From Escallonia rubra (taxonomy: Eukaryota > Streptophyta > Magnoliopsida > Escalloniales > Escalloniaceae), in contig JAVXUO010000083.1 in the NCBI GenBank assembly GCA_033065855.1, positions 211,326 through 275,325 of the forward strand: a stretch of 64,000 nt of DNA, written 5' to 3'. A program made the translations under genes and the position numbers. Of the stretch, positions 54,893 to 64,000 are shown in pieces. The notes beneath the pieces were generated by a model. The model had not been told where the DNA came from, made no database searches, and was given only the letters and a program-made list of their open reading frames with translations. Numbering within the stretch: the stretch's first letter is position 1; the number at the start of each line of letters is the position of its first letter.

Positions 54893-55410
54893 CGGAGATA
54901 GTGTCCCGGAGGAGTCTTCTATTCCGCAGGCCAAGGTAGCATCCCGGAGGAGCCGTCTACCCGGCCGGCCAAGGTAGCATCCCGGAGGAGCCGTCTACCT
55001 GGCGGAAGGGGAGTTGAAGAGCTCCCTGGCAGAGATAGTGTCCCGGAGGAGTCGCCTATCCCCGCGGGTGAGTCCTTATGCCGGAGCACTCGGAGCATGT
55101 CAAGGTAGCATCCCGGAGGATCCGTCTACCCGACTGGCCGAGGTAACATCCCGGAGGAGCCGTCTACTTGGCGGAAGGGGAGTTGAAGAGCTCCCTGGCA
55201 GAGATAGTGTCCCGGAGGAGTCGCCTATCCCCGCGGGTGAGTCCTTGTGCCGGAGCACTCGGAGCATGTCAAGGTAGCATCCCGGAGGAGCCGTCTACCC
55301 GACTGGCCGAGGTAGCATCCCGGAGGAGCCGTCTACCTAGCGGAAGGGGAGTTGAAGAGCTCCATGGCAGAGATAGTGTCCCGGAGGAGTCGCCTATCCC
55401 CGCGGATGAT
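54893..55410 (+). repeat. 169-bp minisatellite, about three copies
   Basis: Units start with GGCAGAGATAGTGTCCCGGA at 55028, 55197 and 55366 (period 169); a partial, shorter unit starts near 54893. Within each unit a 25-30 bp subrepeat TCCCGGAGGAGCCGTCTACC occurs two or three times. Open frames through it are repeat artefacts. Confidence 0.92.
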
Positions 55411-55510
55411 GTACACTCCGGAGAGTGGGTTGAAGCATGTTCCATGACCAAGGCAAGGTGCGCATGGTGTGATGAATGAGTGTGGTGCCCGGGGGCATGA
55501 TGACATGATT

Positions 55511-55740
55511 GTGGCGCATGGGCGCGATGGAGTGCGTAAGGTGCCGGGGGCACGTTGGTGTCAATGGTGGCGCATAGGCGCGACAGAGTGCGTAAGGTGC
55601 CGGGGGCACGTTGGTGTCAATGATGGCGCATGGGCGTGACATAGTGCGTATAGTGCCGGGGGCACGGTAGTGTCAATGGTGGCGCATGGGCGCGACAGAG
55701 TGCGTATAGTGCCGGGGGCACGGTAGTGTGACAGAGAGCC
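55511..55740 (+). repeat. 56-bp minisatellite, about four copies
   Basis: Units starting GTGGCGCATGGGCGCGA at 55511, 55567, 55623 and 55679, each with GTGCCGGGGGCACG, which is itself a perfect short palindrome (GTGCC/GGCAC). Confidence 0.92.
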
Positions 55741-55863
55741 TGGGGGGCACGGCTGTATCAGCGGCGCGGCGCATGGGCGTGACGAAGTGTTGGAGTGTGA
55801 CGCCCGGACGTCGGTGACGGGGGTCACGGAGACGACGTCCGGGCGACGGATGATGAGCGTCGT

Positions 55864-55942
55864 GGAGTTGTGTCTGGGCGACGGGGTCGCAGAGTTGTGT
55901 CCGGGCGACGTGGTCGAGGAGTTGTGTCCGGGCGACGGGAGG
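55864..55942 (+). repeat. About 27-bp minisatellite, three copies
   Basis: GAGTTGTGTCYGGGCGACG begins near 55864, 55890 and 55917. Confidence 0.85.
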
Positions 55943-55966
55943 TTGTTGCAGGACGGATGTCGCGAG

Positions 55967-56165
55967 GTTGATGTACGAACGTCCGTAAGGTGATGCACGA
56001 CGGACGTCGCGAGGTTGATGTACGAACGTCCGTAAGGTGATCCACGACGGACGTCGTGAGGTTGATGTACGAACGTCCGTAAGGTGATATACGACGGACG
56101 TCGCGAGGTTGATGTACGAACGTCCGTAAGGTGATGCACGACGGACGTCGCGAGGTTGACGTCCG
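55967..56165 (+). repeat. 47-bp minisatellite built from dyads, four copies
   Basis: Units begin GTTGATGTACGAACGTCCGT at 55967, 56014, 56061 and 56108, with a partial unit at 56155. Each boundary places ACGGACGT a short distance before ACGTCCGT, so the transcript of either strand would form a chain of hairpins. Confidence 0.93.
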
Positions 56166-56244
56166 GATGACGGGCGAAGGGCGTCGCGAAGGATGCAAGG
56201 CCTCTTGAAGAGAAGTGAAGGTGCTAAGGATAGAGGCCAAAGGC

Positions 56245-56400
56245 CAACCCTTGGGGGCAGGCCAAGGCCAACCCCAAGGGAAGGCCGAGGCCGACCGCAA
56301 GGGGGAGGCCGAGGCCGACCCCAAGGGGAAGGCCAAGGCCGAGGCCGACCCCAAGGGCCAAGGCCGAGGCCGACCCCAAGGGGGAGGCCAAGGCCAACCT
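56245..56400 (+). repeat. GGCCAAGGCC-type short tandem repeats
   Basis: Irregular 20-30 bp units of GAGGCCGACCCCAAGGG. Frames read as Lys-Ala-Glu-Ala-Asp-Pro or Gly-Leu/Arg-Pro strings and are not genes. Confidence 0.88.
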
Positions 56401-56713
56401 CCTTGGGCAAGTGCCATGGCGCATCGACGGACAACGTGCGAAGTGCGACGGTCGAAGCGTGATGCGGCGTCGCACGATGATGAGTTTCTTGGCGACGAAG
56501 TCGCGTAGAAGAAGTAAGAAGTGCACGTGACTTGAGCGTGCACGCTTTGACCGGTTGTGAGCGTTGAAAATGTCTGTTGCTTGTGCGGACGTGTCATGCA
56601 AAATGGGACCGCAGTGGGCCTTTGGGTGCGACCAGAATAGGTTGGGAACAAAAGGTGAACAGAGACTTAGCATCATATATATATAAGAATGTGTTAGGTC
56701 CACTCCCACATTT

Positions 56714-57929
56714 TTGTCACTTAAAGATGCATTAGTGAACTTTTAACATCTTTAACAGCAAATTATTTATATTTAGCCAAAAATATTGTAGCTTAGTCTC
56801 ACCTTCTTAAAAGTAAAAAACACACTTAATTTTTGTAAACCTTTTATATATAAAAGGGTATTTTTAATGAAAAAATGTTTAGCCATTTTAATCCTTTGAG
56901 ATTATTTTATACGTTGAACTCAGATACTTACTTGTTTTGGTCATATTTATAGTGCTTTGTCACAAAAATATGAATTATTGAATCTCTTTAGCATCAAAAT
57001 GTTTAAAGTTAGTCAAAACAGTAATAATTTATCCTCATCTTTTAAGTGTGAAAATATCTAAAAAAAACTTCTAAACTTGAAAAGAATAGTTAAGGGGAAA
57101 ATTTTGATTATTTAACCCCTTGAGTATCAAAACTTGAAAGTTTTAATCATTTGAGCCGAAATAAATTGGAGTCTTTATCAATTGGGTTCCATCTAATTAG
57201 ATATGAAAAATATAAGAGTAAATTATATCACTTATAAGAGTATATTATACAAAGACAATAACTATATGAAAATTTTGTTATAATGTAAATAAATGATATC
57301 TAGAGATACAGTGGATCATAAAAGGATAATAATCTTGTAAATGATATATTGTAATGCAAAAAAAGGTATTTTAATAAATATAATACAAATATAAAATTAT
57401 GTACTTGCCATGTACTCAAGTTTTGAAGGATATATTGCCATGCAAATAAGGGTATTTCAACGACTTTAATACGAATGTACTTGTCACGAACTCAAATTAT
57501 GATTAGGAGTCGAGAGAGGCTTTACTCTAACGAAAGCATATATTCCAATAAAGATATTTTAATGAAAGAGACTTGATATCATTTGAGATGTCAAAAAAAA
57601 CATTATTTTTTAATCACAGTCTTATTAAAATTAGGTATTCAATGAAAAAACCAAAAGTTTTAAGTCCAAACTCATTAAAAAATCCTTAACTCTAACCTAA
57701 ACATATATTCCAATAAGAGTATTTAAGGAAAGAGGCTTGATATCTTATGAGAAGTCAAAAATACCCTTTATTTTTAAATAACACTAATTTAAAAAGGGTA
57801 ATTAATGGAAAAAATATTATAAGTAAAAAACACCCTTACTCACTCTTAACCTTCAATATAAATATCAATTAGAGAAGGGTATCTTAAGGAAAGAAAAGAT
57901 TAGTCATCTAATCCCATCCGTGCTTTTAT
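56714..57929. other. AT-rich intergenic, degenerate repeats
   Basis: No gene. A diverged local repeat containing AGRCTTGATATC and GTCAAAAAYAC occurs near 57565 and 57735. Confidence 0.5.
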
Positions 57930-58097
57930 AGATGTATGTGCCACATACTCATGCAACATTACTCAACGGACATAATTAGTTTGTTCAATTTAATGCATAC
58001 TCATGCAACATTCGTTGAAAAGCGCATGCATTCTTTCCATTTGCATATTGTGTGGCAACTTGCTGAGATTATTTCCAATTTAAGTGTAAATATTACG

Positions 58098-58341
58098 GGA
58101 AAAAATTTGGCTGCTACCCCGGTTGGAAGAATCTTCCTCCTACCCCTTATATAGCGATAATCAATTGTCTCTAAATATTTTTAGTGACTTTTATTTAGTG
58201 ACGCTAAAAAAGTGTCACTAATAATTGTTGCTAAAAGTGTTAGAAGAAGGGTCGCTTGAAACATCTAGCGACAATTAATTGTCACTATACATGGGGTTGA
58301 AGGAAGATTCCTACAACCCAGGTAGGAGCCAAAGTTTGTTC
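58098..58341 (+). mobile_element. Mutator-type MITE, 244 bp, 9-bp target duplication
   Basis: Terminal inverted repeats GGAAAAAATTTGGCTGCTAC and (reverse complement of the right end) GAACAAACTTTGGCTCCTAC, continuing into CGGTTGGAAGAATCTTCC-like sequence. Flanked by AATATTACG at 58089-58097 and 58342-58350. Unit 2 has AATATTACG once at 60496-60504: an empty site. A 9-bp duplication points to the Mutator superfamily. The interior has AGYGACA/TGTCRCT inverted motifs and no coding. Confidence 0.93.
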
Positions 58342-59556
58342 AATATTACGAGTGTGAGTTTTGTAAAAATAGATAAATGTGTTCATTCGGGGAGGCCTCC
58401 ATTGATTGTTTATGAACAAAATACGAGTCCAAAGCAATTATTGATGCGCTCCTTATCCCTTAAGCAAATGAAGAGCGGGCATGTAGTCTTTTTTGTGTGG
58501 TACCTATGTACAATCATTTACAAACTACAACCCCATGCTGACGGAGTTTTGAAACTACAATTTCCTTTAATGTTTGATTCTTTGGGGTTAATTGAGCTCC
58601 TAAGGCGATCCTTTAATTCGTCATGCTTTTTTCCATGTAAAATCGAAATTTGGTTATAGCCATACAATTTTAATTTTAATTTTTTTTGGGGTGGGGTGTG
58701 TGTGTGTGTGTTGGGGGAGGGGGTTCTATGTAAGCATACTTGGGTTCGAGATACATAATGTGGAGTTAACTGGCATCCCCCTCCTTGAATCCGACAATTC
58801 GTTGTCCACGTGACCGCCGAGAAACTTTATCAACTTGAACTATTAGTCGATCTAATACCAATCTATTTCACGTAGAGATTTCAGACGATTGCAAACCTAG
58901 TCAGAGCTATCACAATTGAAGAGGATATATATATCCATGGCATTTGCTGAACTCATTACAACATAAAATGGCGACCCCAGTCATTGTTGATCATCAATCC
59001 ATCATCACTTCTAAACAAAAAGACCGAGTTGTTGAAACATATTGTTGATCATCAATCCATCACCATCTGCATTATTTGATCAACGTACTGATGATTGATG
59101 GTGTTGTTGCGTACGCACTCCTCATAAAAACAAATGCCTATCAACTCATTAGACCCACGATAACTTTTCACAGCTCCTATCACTTGTTTGTGTCAAAAGC
59201 AAAACGATTTCAATACTTTTAGGGGACAGTTAACTAACTGATCCTCTACTTCTACTCTCATTTTCATACCTTTTCTCTTTTAATACCTCTGAGTGAAGTT
59301 TGGAAACCGTTAAATGATGATGCTCATGGGACCATTGGCAACTTGTGTTATACACTTTTTTGTGACTTAGTAAACTTAAAAAGAAACAATTAATACAACA
59401 CCGGAACGGTAACATTTTCTTTGACACGTAACACTCTTTTTGTTCCGTTAAATATAAGAAACTGTTTGTAAAAGTTGACGATCATGGATGTTTTTTTTTT
59501 TTTTCCGGTTTAGCCTTGTAAAGCTCTCCTACATTCCAACATCAAAAGCAAAGATG

Positions 59557-59751
59557 TTACTTTCTACACATGTGAATGATAAACATTAACACATAACCTG
59601 AAGTATAAAAACAGAGAATTAGCAACAAATTCATGGTGTCCAGGGGATTACAAAGAAGCCCAATTCTTTTGGTTTGGGGGCTCAATTCAAGTTGGTCACA
59701 CTTGCTGACACAGTGATACTCACACTTCGTGCACATATTTGGTCCATTCAT
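59557..59751 (-). CDS. Unrecognised 64-aa frame, Cys-rich start (duplicate a)
   Basis: From ATG 59751: MNGPNMCTKCEYHCVSKCDQ then LELSPQTKRIG, LCNPLDTMNLL and a hydrophobic tail. A four-Cys pattern C-x2-C-x3-C-x3-C is followed by a probable transmembrane-like stretch. The frame is open in both duplicates with a few substitutions. Family unknown; it may be a gene fragment or chance. No promoter or splice evidence. Confidence 0.2.
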   Translation of the reverse strand: MNGPNMCTKCEYHCVSKCDQLELSPQTKRIGLLCNPLDTMNLLLILCFYTSGYVLMFIIHMCRK

Positions 59752-59878
59752 AAATGAGAATCTGGGCACACGTGAAGCTAAATGGACTTTGGTCTATTAT
59801 TTATTTTTCACTTGTGTACAATGAATTGAGAGAAGGGGCCTTCTCCTCTCCAGATAATTGGTTTCAACATCTGCAATG

Positions 59879-60342
59879 TACGATAAGTTGTTTCTTGTGA
59901 ATACATGTCTTTCACATATCAAGTCATTCTTGCAGACTACTTTCAAAATAATTTCTATATACTTTTGAATCATCATTACATTAAAAGATGCCATTGCTTT
60001 CGAATGCTTGGAAGTACAGCTGCTGTTGAAATATAATGCTGATAACATGATATCAATGATGAGGACTAAAGTTTCTCCTCGAGCACAATACTGCCGTCAC
60101 ACTTTTTGGGTGGGGCTTCCTCCATAGTTGGCAAAAAGAAGCCCAAGTCGTGATTGCGAGCATTACTAGCAAAATTTTCAAAGGTAAATATGCATTCTCA
60201 TTTGCACGTGAGGCTTTTGTTACCTAATAATAAACAGTGAGAAAATGGCGTGAATTTAGTATAAACAAGTATAGGTTTTCATAAAGGCGTTCCGGGGTTA
60301 ACGTTTTAGCTAGTAGCGCGGAGGAACGTCCATTTAGTTTTA
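59879..60342 (+). repeat. 0.46 kb dispersed duplicate (copy 2)
   Basis: Copy of 51325-51790; see that entry. Includes the exon-like minus segment 60066-60165, identical to 51514-51613. It is directly followed by the second tandem unit at 60344. Confidence 0.9.
60066..60165 (-). pseudogene. Terminal-exon-like fragment (NARNHDLGFF...), copy 2
   Basis: Identical over 100 nt to the copy at 51514-51613: acceptor-like CTAG, 32 codons, TAG. Unrecognised. Confidence 0.4.
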
Positions 60343-60343
60343 C

Positions 60344-61830
60344 GTATGTGCCACATACTCATGCAACGTTATTCAACGGGCATAATTAGTTTATTCAATT
60401 TAGTGCATACTCATGCAACATTCGTTGAAAAGCGCTTGCTTTCTTACTTGCATATTGTGTGGCAACTTTAAGAGATTATTTCCGACTTAAGTGTAAATAT
60501 TACGAGGGTGAGTTTTGTAAAAATAGAAATATGTGTTCATTCGGGGAGGCCTCCGTTGATTGTGTATGAACAAAATACGAGTCCAAAGCAATTATTGATG
60601 CGCTCCTTATCCCTTAAGCGTATGAAGAGCGGGCATGTAGTCTTTTTTGTGTGGTACCTACGTACAATCATTTACAAACTACAATCGCATGCTGACGGAG
60701 TTTTGAAACTACAATTTCCTTTAATGTTTGATTCTTTGGGGTTAAAGGAGCCCCTAAGGCGATCCTTTAATTCGTCATGCTTTTTTTCCATTTAAAATCG
60801 AATACCAATCTATTTCACGCAGAGATTTCAAACGATCTGCAAACCTAGTCAGAGCTATCACAATTGAATAGGATATATACCCATGGCATTTGCTTAAATC
60901 ATTACAACATAAAATGGCGACCCCAGTCATTGTTGATCACCAATCCATCATCACTTCTAAACAAAAAGACCAAGTTGTTGAAACATATTTATATAGATCT
61001 GGACCAAGTACCATCTGCATTATTGATCAATGTACTGATGATTGATGGGGTTGTTGGGTACACACTCCTCATCAATACAAATGCCTATCAACTCATTAGA
61101 CCCACGATGCCTTTTCATAGCTCCTATCACTTGTTTGTGTCAAAAGCAAAATGATTTCAATACTTTTAGGGGCAGTTAACTACCTGATCTTCTACTTCGA
61201 TCTACTCTCATTTTCATACCTTTTCTCTTTTAATACATCTGAGTGAAGTTTGGAAACCGTTAAATGATGATGCTCATGGGACCATTGGCAACTTGTGTTA
61301 TACACTTCTACGTGACTTAGTAAACTTCAAAAAGAAACAATTACTACAACACCGGAACACGGCGTTTTCTTTGACACGCAACACTCTTTTTGTCCCGTTA
61401 AAAAGAGAAAACTGTTCGTAGAAGTTGACGATCATGGGTGTTTTTTCATTTTTATCCCGTTTAGCCTTTTAAAGCTCTCTCCTCCATTCCAACATCAAGA
61501 GCAAAGATGCTACTTTCTACACATGAAAATGATAAACATTAACACATAAGCTGAAGTATAAAAACAGATAATATGTAACAAATTCATGGTGTCCAGGGGG
61601 TTACAAAGACGCCCAATTCTTTTGGTTCGGGGGCTCAATTCAAGTTGGTCACACTTGCTGACACAGTGATAATCACACTTCGTGCACATATTTGGTCCAT
61701 TCATAAATGAGAATCTGGGCACACGTGAAGCTAAATGGACTTTGTTCTACTATTTATTTTTCAATTGTGTACAATGAATTGAGAGAAGGGGCTTTCTCCT
61801 CTCCAGATAACTGGTCTATGATAAATGGTC
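60344..61830 (+). repeat. Tandem duplication, unit 2
   Basis: Partner of 57930-59875 without the MITE and without the GT-containing segment; carries the empty site at 60496-60504. Confidence 0.9.
61510..61704 (-). CDS. Unrecognised 64-aa frame, Cys-rich start (duplicate b)
   Basis: Duplicate of the frame at 59557-59751 with the same length and stop; all four Cys are kept (MCTKCDYHCVSKCDQ) while several other residues differ. Same caution applies. Confidence 0.2.
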   Translation of the reverse strand: MNGPNMCTKCDYHCVSKCDQLELSPRTKRIGRLCNPLDTMNLLHIICFYTSAYVLMFIIFMCRK

Positions 61831-62770
61831 CCAAGGCAGGCAGGCATACATTCACGAGTGCTGTCTCTTTGAAATATCATCTAATGAGTTGAACCAGAAT
61901 TGAAAGAGGCGCATCAAGAAGGAAAGTGACTACTTCTGCATATCCATGGCTTACGTCTCAATTGAGTTCACCTTAAAATTAGAGGGCTTACGTAAACAAT
62001 TATGTAACTATATCTCAATTGAGTTCACCTTGAAATTAGAGGACTTACGTAAACAATTATGTAACTATAAATCGAGATTCTAAAAAGAAGGACGACTCAA
62101 ACGTACAAGACTTTAACAGTAACTTTTACGTACACCACACTCACCCTCTAAAGCGAGGTGCTATCCACTTTACAATTATGATTTTCACATCATTTAAGAT
62201 AATGGTTACGCATCAAGAAACATGTATGACAAATGGAGAATAGGAAATTGGGACCTCCAATAAACAATGAACAAGCCATTTTGTCCCACATGTATCATCG
62301 TATAGTGGTATACATTGATTATGTAATCCGCATTAGTAAAACCATCAGAACATATATAGAAGGATGTGGGTTATTAAAATCCGAAAGATATAATAATAAC
62401 GTAGGAACATTATCAAAACCAACGAAATTTATGATAAATCAAACATGCGCTTCAAACTTCTCTCCACAAAAAATGCACATATGATTGTGCACTTCACGGG
62501 TTCGTGGCGCTAGAGAGAGAGCGAGAACGGGAGAACGAACAAAGTTGAGATGTAATTATTAGTAATGAGGGCATTAAATCGAGAGCAATATGTAAAAGAA
62601 GGTTCATTTGTTAAAAAAGAAAAAAAAAACTCTGCTGTTTATGAATTATCTCCACTTTATACAAATATGTAGTAACTTTTTTTTATACACAAAACCAATT
62701 CATTTATAGTAGAGCTACTAGAAAATTAGGGAGAACTGAGAATTTAATCCTGAAATCTCCATACCTATTA
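61831..62770. other. Intergenic, 3' flank of BKI1
   Basis: AT-rich; a short direct repeat TCTCAATTGAGTTCACCTT with flanking GAGG-CTTACGTAAACAATTATG occurs at about 61958 and 62013. The BKI1 3' UTR lies just below 62771. No other gene. Confidence 0.55.
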
Positions 62771-63691
62771 TTAGCTAACCTTGGTACTAATCTTCTCTTC
62801 CACTGCAATAGAATTCTTGCAATGAGTAATTGCAGCCTGAATTGCAGCCTGCAGTTCTTCCATGGTGCTGTCACTTGCAGAAGTAGGGATAGGCACAAGA
62901 AGCCCGCTATTTGTCGGTGAAGTCCTCATCGACGCCGGCGCCGAGAACTCCCCTCTCTTCCCCCTCACTTCTTGCTTATAGGACCTCATGCTTATATTAC
63001 CGGAAAACGAATAAGGTTGACGTTCAAACAGTTCCATATTTGACCTCCTCCCTCTGAAAAGCGGCCTCACCATTCTCATGTACCTCTTTATTACATGACT
63101 TACGTCGAATCTCTGCTTCTTCTTCTCTCTCTCGGGCTCTTCCTTGTCACCAACTTCACACCCTTTTCGCCATTTCGAAAACAAAGAAAACGATTTGGCC
63201 TTGGTTCTACAACCCTTTTTCTCACCATCTTTAGGGATGCTACTGCTATCCTTACTGTTTGTGCTAGTTGAGGTGGTGTTGGCGTTTTGTTGGTCATCTA
63301 CGAGCTCTTTTATGGGGAGGGTAAAACTGTCCAATGAGTTGGTGGAGGACCTAGGGGAGACTGGGAGGTGGGAGAGCAGGTGGAGAGGAAGTAAGTGTCC
63401 GTGAAAGAATATCTCATCGGCCGGAGAGAGGTCAATAGCTAGTGAAGCAGGAGGATGAGGGGTGCTTTTGGCCTTATCATGAAGATTTTTTGTGGTAGTT
63501 GGCGGCGGAGTTGGGTGGAGAGAAATGGTGAAGGAGAACTCATGTGAAGGAGAAGAAGAAGCTGAAGGTGGTGACACGGTGGTTGTTTGGGGTGGTACTG
63601 CGCCTTCTTTGCCCTCCTGTTTCGACTTCCCTCCTTCCCTTTTCTTCTCTTCAACTTTGTCTCTCGTCTTCTGGTGATTTTGAGTTTCCAT
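62771..63691 (-). CDS. BKI1: BRI1 kinase inhibitor 1 (BKI1)
   Basis: A 306-residue single-exon protein. BKI1 holds the brassinosteroid receptor kinase BRI1 inactive at the plasma membrane by binding its kinase domain; on hormone perception it is Tyr-phosphorylated and released. Visible features: low-complexity N-terminus; conserved block about 91-126 (ADEIFFHGHLLPLHLLSHLP, then SPRSSTNSLDSFTLP); SFSLFSKWRKG near 167-177; a Lys/Arg-rich membrane-targeting segment near 187-194 followed by KRYMRMVRPLF, with Tyr204 as the candidate regulatory tyrosine; and the C-terminal BRI1-docking motif STMEELQAAIQAAITHCKNS (about 275-294). Slightly shorter than the Arabidopsis protein (about 337 aa). A neighbouring-family MAKR protein is the alternative, but the C-terminal motif favours BKI1. 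Confidence 0.9.
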   Translation of the reverse strand: METQNHQKTRDKVEEKKREGGKSKQEGKEGAVPPQTTTVSPPSASSSPSHEFSFTISLHPTPPPTTTKNLHDKAKSTPHPPASLAIDLSPADEIFFHGHLLPLHLLSHLPVSPRSSTNSLDSFTLPIKELVDDQQNANTTSTSTNSKDSSSIPKDGEKKGCRTKAKSFSLFSKWRKGCEVGDKEEPEREKKKQRFDVSHVIKRYMRMVRPLFRGRRSNMELFERQPYSFSGNISMRSYKQEVRGKRGEFSAPASMRTSPTNSGLLVPIPTSASDSTMEELQAAIQAAITHCKNSIAVEEKISTKVS

Positions 63692-63900
63692 ACCTCACTC
63701 AAATTCTGTATGATTGCCTCCAACCAGATCTGACTCACTTTGCCGTTGTTTTTCTAATTTGGTAAGAGGGAGAACTCTTTGGAGAGAAGAGGAGAAGAGA
63801 GGAGGATAAGAAGATTAGATGACAGTGGGGAGAGGGGGGGGGGGGGAGAGAGAGAGAGAGAGAGAGAGAGGGCGAGGGAGGAGAACTTATATGAGAGAAG
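63692..63900 (-). promoter_or_regulatory. BKI1 leader and core promoter with CT/GA tract
   Basis: Minus-strand CATATAAG at about 63886-63893 is a possible TATA box, about 195 bp before the ATG. Between them lie a (GA)n tract (about 63847-63870; CT-rich in the transcript) and a run of G at 63833-63846. Such Y-patch/GAGA leaders are common in plant genes. Confidence 0.5.
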
Positions 63901-64000
63901 TGTTTACCAAAGTATCAAATTGCTAGGAGCAGTCACATCAAAATTTTCTAATGCAGGTCTCTGTGTCCCACACGAGGAATTTCCGAACCTTAACATTTTT

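Larger units (their letters stand above)
54166..56713 (-). mobile_element. LTR-like block with GC-rich minisatellites
   Basis: On the minus strand the left part (54490-54170) has a CTATAAATAG promoter box at about 54483-54492 and, downstream, the CCTAAGCATCGGAC motif shared with the LTR at 1-550, i.e. the R/U5 half of an LTR. The minus-strand upstream part (56700-54500) would be an unusually long U3 made of several minisatellites. Possible ends are TGTGGGAGTGG at 56713 and CCTTGACA at 54166, but a matching 5-bp target duplication was not found. No retrotransposon coding is present. Confidence 0.5.
57930..59875 (+). repeat. Tandem duplication, unit 1
   Basis: Aligns with 60344-61830: common start GTATGTGCCACATACTCATG, common end in GAGAGAAGGGGCYTTCTCCTC. 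Unit 1 has two extra segments relative to unit 2: the MITE at 58098-58341 and about 200 bp at 58650-58850 with a (GT)n tract. The 0.46 kb piece 59879-60342 separates the two units. Confidence 0.9.

Noticed and set aside
54893-56165. CRISPR-like array
   Set aside because: Repeats are contiguous minisatellites without unique spacers, in a plant genome.
54893-56651. Long frames (up to 275 aa, minus; about 100 aa, plus) in the GC-rich block
   Set aside because: All are periodic translations of minisatellites; several frames on both strands are open simultaneously.
58279-60795. Duplicated frames of 126 aa and 95 aa (SFVKI...VHSGRPPL)
   Set aside because: Similarity is explained by the tandem DNA duplication; the frame is not the best conserved part, has differing ends and no recognised domain.

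Overview
The window is nuclear DNA of a flowering plant, most likely a eudicot. The evidence is a plant phosphatidate phosphohydrolase (lipin/PAH) gene with introns, a BRI1 kinase inhibitor 1 (BKI1) gene, a nuclear-integrated fragment of the plastid gene ycf2, a FAR1-type Mutator transposase, and many plant transposons in AT-rich intergenic DNA. I cannot name the species. No rRNA, tRNA or CRISPR was seen.

Region 1 (1-31.9 kb) is a tandem cluster of very small calmodulin-like proteins (about 90-110 aa, two EF-hands joined by a linker with a G-W/G-Y-[RK]-A-type core). Five copies look intact (1574, 3456, 21431, 30466, 31632). Two are broken: one at 15882-20073 is split by a 3.9 kb CACTA transposon and has a solo LTR 4 bp before its ATG, and one at 24215 has a single nonsense codon. 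The cluster grew by segmental duplication: the block with the first two genes recurs in decayed form at 12-20 kb, and the block 21.8-24.9 kb recurs at 25.2-31.2 kb. Because duplicated copies are aligned in one window, several insertions have a paralogous empty site: a CACTA element (3-bp target duplication ACT), a Helitron (A^T insertion) and a truncated LINE. A decayed FAR1-like MULE transposase (8.6-10.9 kb) and a ycf2 fragment (11.3-11.5 kb) lie between duplicated blocks.

Region 2 (33.2-45.1 kb, minus strand) is one PAH2-like lipin gene. I could join ten coding exons in frame (1025 codons plus stop). The N-terminal lipin domain and the DVDGT catalytic motif are intact, but a conserved middle segment I expect from plant PAHs is not visible, and a 3.3 kb intron sits where it should be.

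Region 3 (45.2-62.7 kb) has no confidently recognised gene. It holds two Stowaway-like MITEs of one family, an LTR-like block of GC-rich minisatellites (54.2-56.7 kb, at least five repeat families), and a tandem duplication (57.9-61.8 kb) containing a Mutator-type MITE with a 9-bp target duplication and its empty site. A 0.46 kb segment is shared between 51.3 and 59.9 kb.

Region 4 (62.77-63.9 kb, minus strand) is a single-exon BKI1 gene with a CT/GA-rich leader.

Functionally, the recognisable host genes are calcium sensing (CML cluster), phospholipid/diacylglycerol balance (PAH) and brassinosteroid receptor restraint (BKI1). They are neighbours, and nothing in the sequence suggests one pathway. 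The main interest is how transposons remodel a young tandem gene family.
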